Source: Lyophyllum atratum (lineage: Eukaryota; Basidiomycota; Agaricomycetes; Agaricales; Lyophyllaceae). From it: DNA of 64,000 nucleotides. The DNA is taken from assembly GCA_014905825.1 (NCBI GenBank), contig JACGCN010000009.1, positions 434,001 to 498,000 on the forward strand. Direction: 5' to 3'. Every line of letters begins with the position of its first letter. Position 1 is the stretch's first letter. The notes under the pieces are model-generated. The model ran no database searches, was not told the DNA's origin, and saw only the letters and a program-made list of their open reading frames with translations. This document shows, in pieces, positions 62,725 to 64,000 of this stretch. The position numbers were made by a program, and so were the translations under genes.

Positions 62725-64000
62725 ATGGACTATCTCTTCCCGGCTCTGATTATCTCTATTTCCTGCCTGGGTCTGGTCTCGTGGCTCTTACCATCATGGA
62801 GCAAAGTCAGTCACCATCAATCTCGTCGTAATACTACCATCTCACCCAGCCCCAAAAAGCTTGACATCCCTACCATTGGATTCGACGGCTCGTTCACATC
62901 GTACTTCAGCGCGATTCGCTTTGTGAGAGAGGGCAATGTCGTTCTACAAGAAGGTTGTCGAAAGGTGCGTGATCCATATGCTGGACTATAATGGCCCTAA
63001 TCTTGGCCCTTCTCGTAGTACAAGAATACCGCTTTCAAAGTACCACTGATGGACCGCTGGCTGGTCGTATTAACAGGTGACGGCATGTTTGAGACCTTGC
63101 GCACAGCACCAGACAGAATTCTTTCTTCCTGGGATGCCATAAGAGATGTGTGCTCCCGGCAAAATCCATCAGCTCCTCAATATCCCTAACTTCTCTGCAG
63201 CTTCTTCAGATTGACTACACGCTTGGTCGCCAAATGCTTGGAGATCCATATCACATTAATATCATACGAACAACACTCAACAAAAACCTTGGAAGCCTCC
63301 TCCCACTTATGTTTGACGAAGCTGCTCACGTTTTCGAGAGCGAGATTGGGTGTAAACTTCGCGAGCAAGGTACGTCAATCGATACCTTTCGTGAACTCGC
63401 TCTAATTGAAGCCGATTCAGAATGGACCCCAATCGCTGCCGAGCAAACATTTACACAAATTGTTTGCCAAGTCACCAGTCGTTCCTTCGTGGGGCTTCCC
63501 GTATGTGCGTAGAATGTGATAAGCCCATGTCTAGCCCTTTTACGTGGTGCCTAGGTCGGAACAAGGAATACTGTAAGCTGAGCATACAGTTCACCACGAA
63601 TGTGATGACTGCGGCGGCCATGATCAATCTCTTTCCTGTCATGCTGAAGCCGTAGGTCTGATATTCCTGCACTTCCCCTGTTTCGCTAACGACGCGCGAA
63701 GTTTCGTTGGTGCATTATATAATAAGCTATCGGGCCATCAAGCGAGGATGCTCAAGCTTCTTGGTCCTGAGATAGAAGCGCGAAGGAGGAGATATGAGGA
63801 ATTTGGCGTGGACTACGCCGATAAGCCCGTGAGTAGACTGGTATTGCTGTCACCCATATCTGGTCAACTCTGATTTGCCAAAATTAGAATGACATGCTTT
63901 CCTGGGTAATGGAGTCGGCGACGCCGGGGATGGAACAGACTACGAGTTCGCTTGCCCTTCGAATGTTGAATATCAATTTTATGGGGATCCACTCGACATA
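62725..64000 (+). CDS. Cytochrome P450, 5' part (cut by window end)
   Basis: ATG 62725 begins a hydrophobic membrane anchor (FPALIISISCLGLVSWLLP) and a basic/proline linker. Exon 1 ends at 62964, exon 2 runs 63019-63147, and further short introns follow. Recognisable fungal P450 features are YKNTAFKVPL, DRWLVVLTG, RTTLNKNLGSLLP (C-helix region) and SRSFVG (region after helix E). After that come RNKEYCKLSIQFT, NDMLSWVMESA and LALRMLNINFMGIHST, which is the start of helix I. The haem-binding cysteine and ExxR lie beyond the window. It resembles the monooxygenases of basidiomycete secondary metabolism. The substrate is unknown. The enzyme would be anchored in the endoplasmic reticulum. Confidence 0.88.

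Overview
The window is nuclear DNA from a mushroom-forming basidiomycete (Agaricomycetes). The evidence is many GT-AG introns of about 46-70 bp, expanded F-box and DUF6535-type families, a fungal P450, chromovirus-type Gypsy and Copia retrotransposons, and a U2 snRNA gene with a fungal-like 5' domain. There are no bacterial operons; genes are separate, multi-exon units on both strands. Exon coordinates were worked out by hand from splice signals and reading-frame continuity. They need transcript support.

1-13.1 kb is a retrotransposon nest. The first 167 bases are the end of a Copia LTR lying inside a Gypsy chromovirus (168 to about 6553). That Gypsy element is broken again by a 370-bp poly(A)-tailed insertion in its RNase H region, and it carries an extra ORF between pol and its 3' LTR. 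A structurally complete Copia element (8014-13147, minus strand) follows. It has two 330-bp LTRs identical by eye, a perfect 5-bp target duplication (GCGTA), a primer-binding site matching the anticodon half of initiator tRNA-Met, and one 1460-codon gag-pol ORF. A GC-rich short repeat flanks it on both sides. 13.1-15.7 kb is gene-poor.

15.7-30 kb holds a multi-spanning TLC-like membrane protein, a frameshifted hypothetical gene, a 13-exon F-box/WD40 gene, and a tandem array of three minus-strand F-box/leucine-rich genes. The array grew by segmental duplication that also copied the tail of the WD40 gene. A non-autonomous TIR element with an 11-bp target duplication sits in it.

30-45 kb contains a duplicated pair of small unknown genes around a single-exon protein with a PD-(D/E)XK-like motif, then ORC5, a fourth F-box gene divergent from ORC5, an F-box remnant, a four-span membrane protein, a DUF6535-type gene, and a 26-bp perfect palindrome.

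45-64 kb contains a U2 snRNA gene, a roughly 7.6-kb BEACH/WD40 gene, an EthD-like dimeric alpha/beta-barrel protein, a decayed F-box pseudogene, a hemerythrin-like (HHE) protein, a GH1 beta-glucosidase, a short-chain dehydrogenase with a 7-nt microexon, and the 5' part of a cytochrome P450 cut by the window end. The last three lie in tandem on the plus strand and could be metabolically related, but nothing in the sequence proves a cluster.
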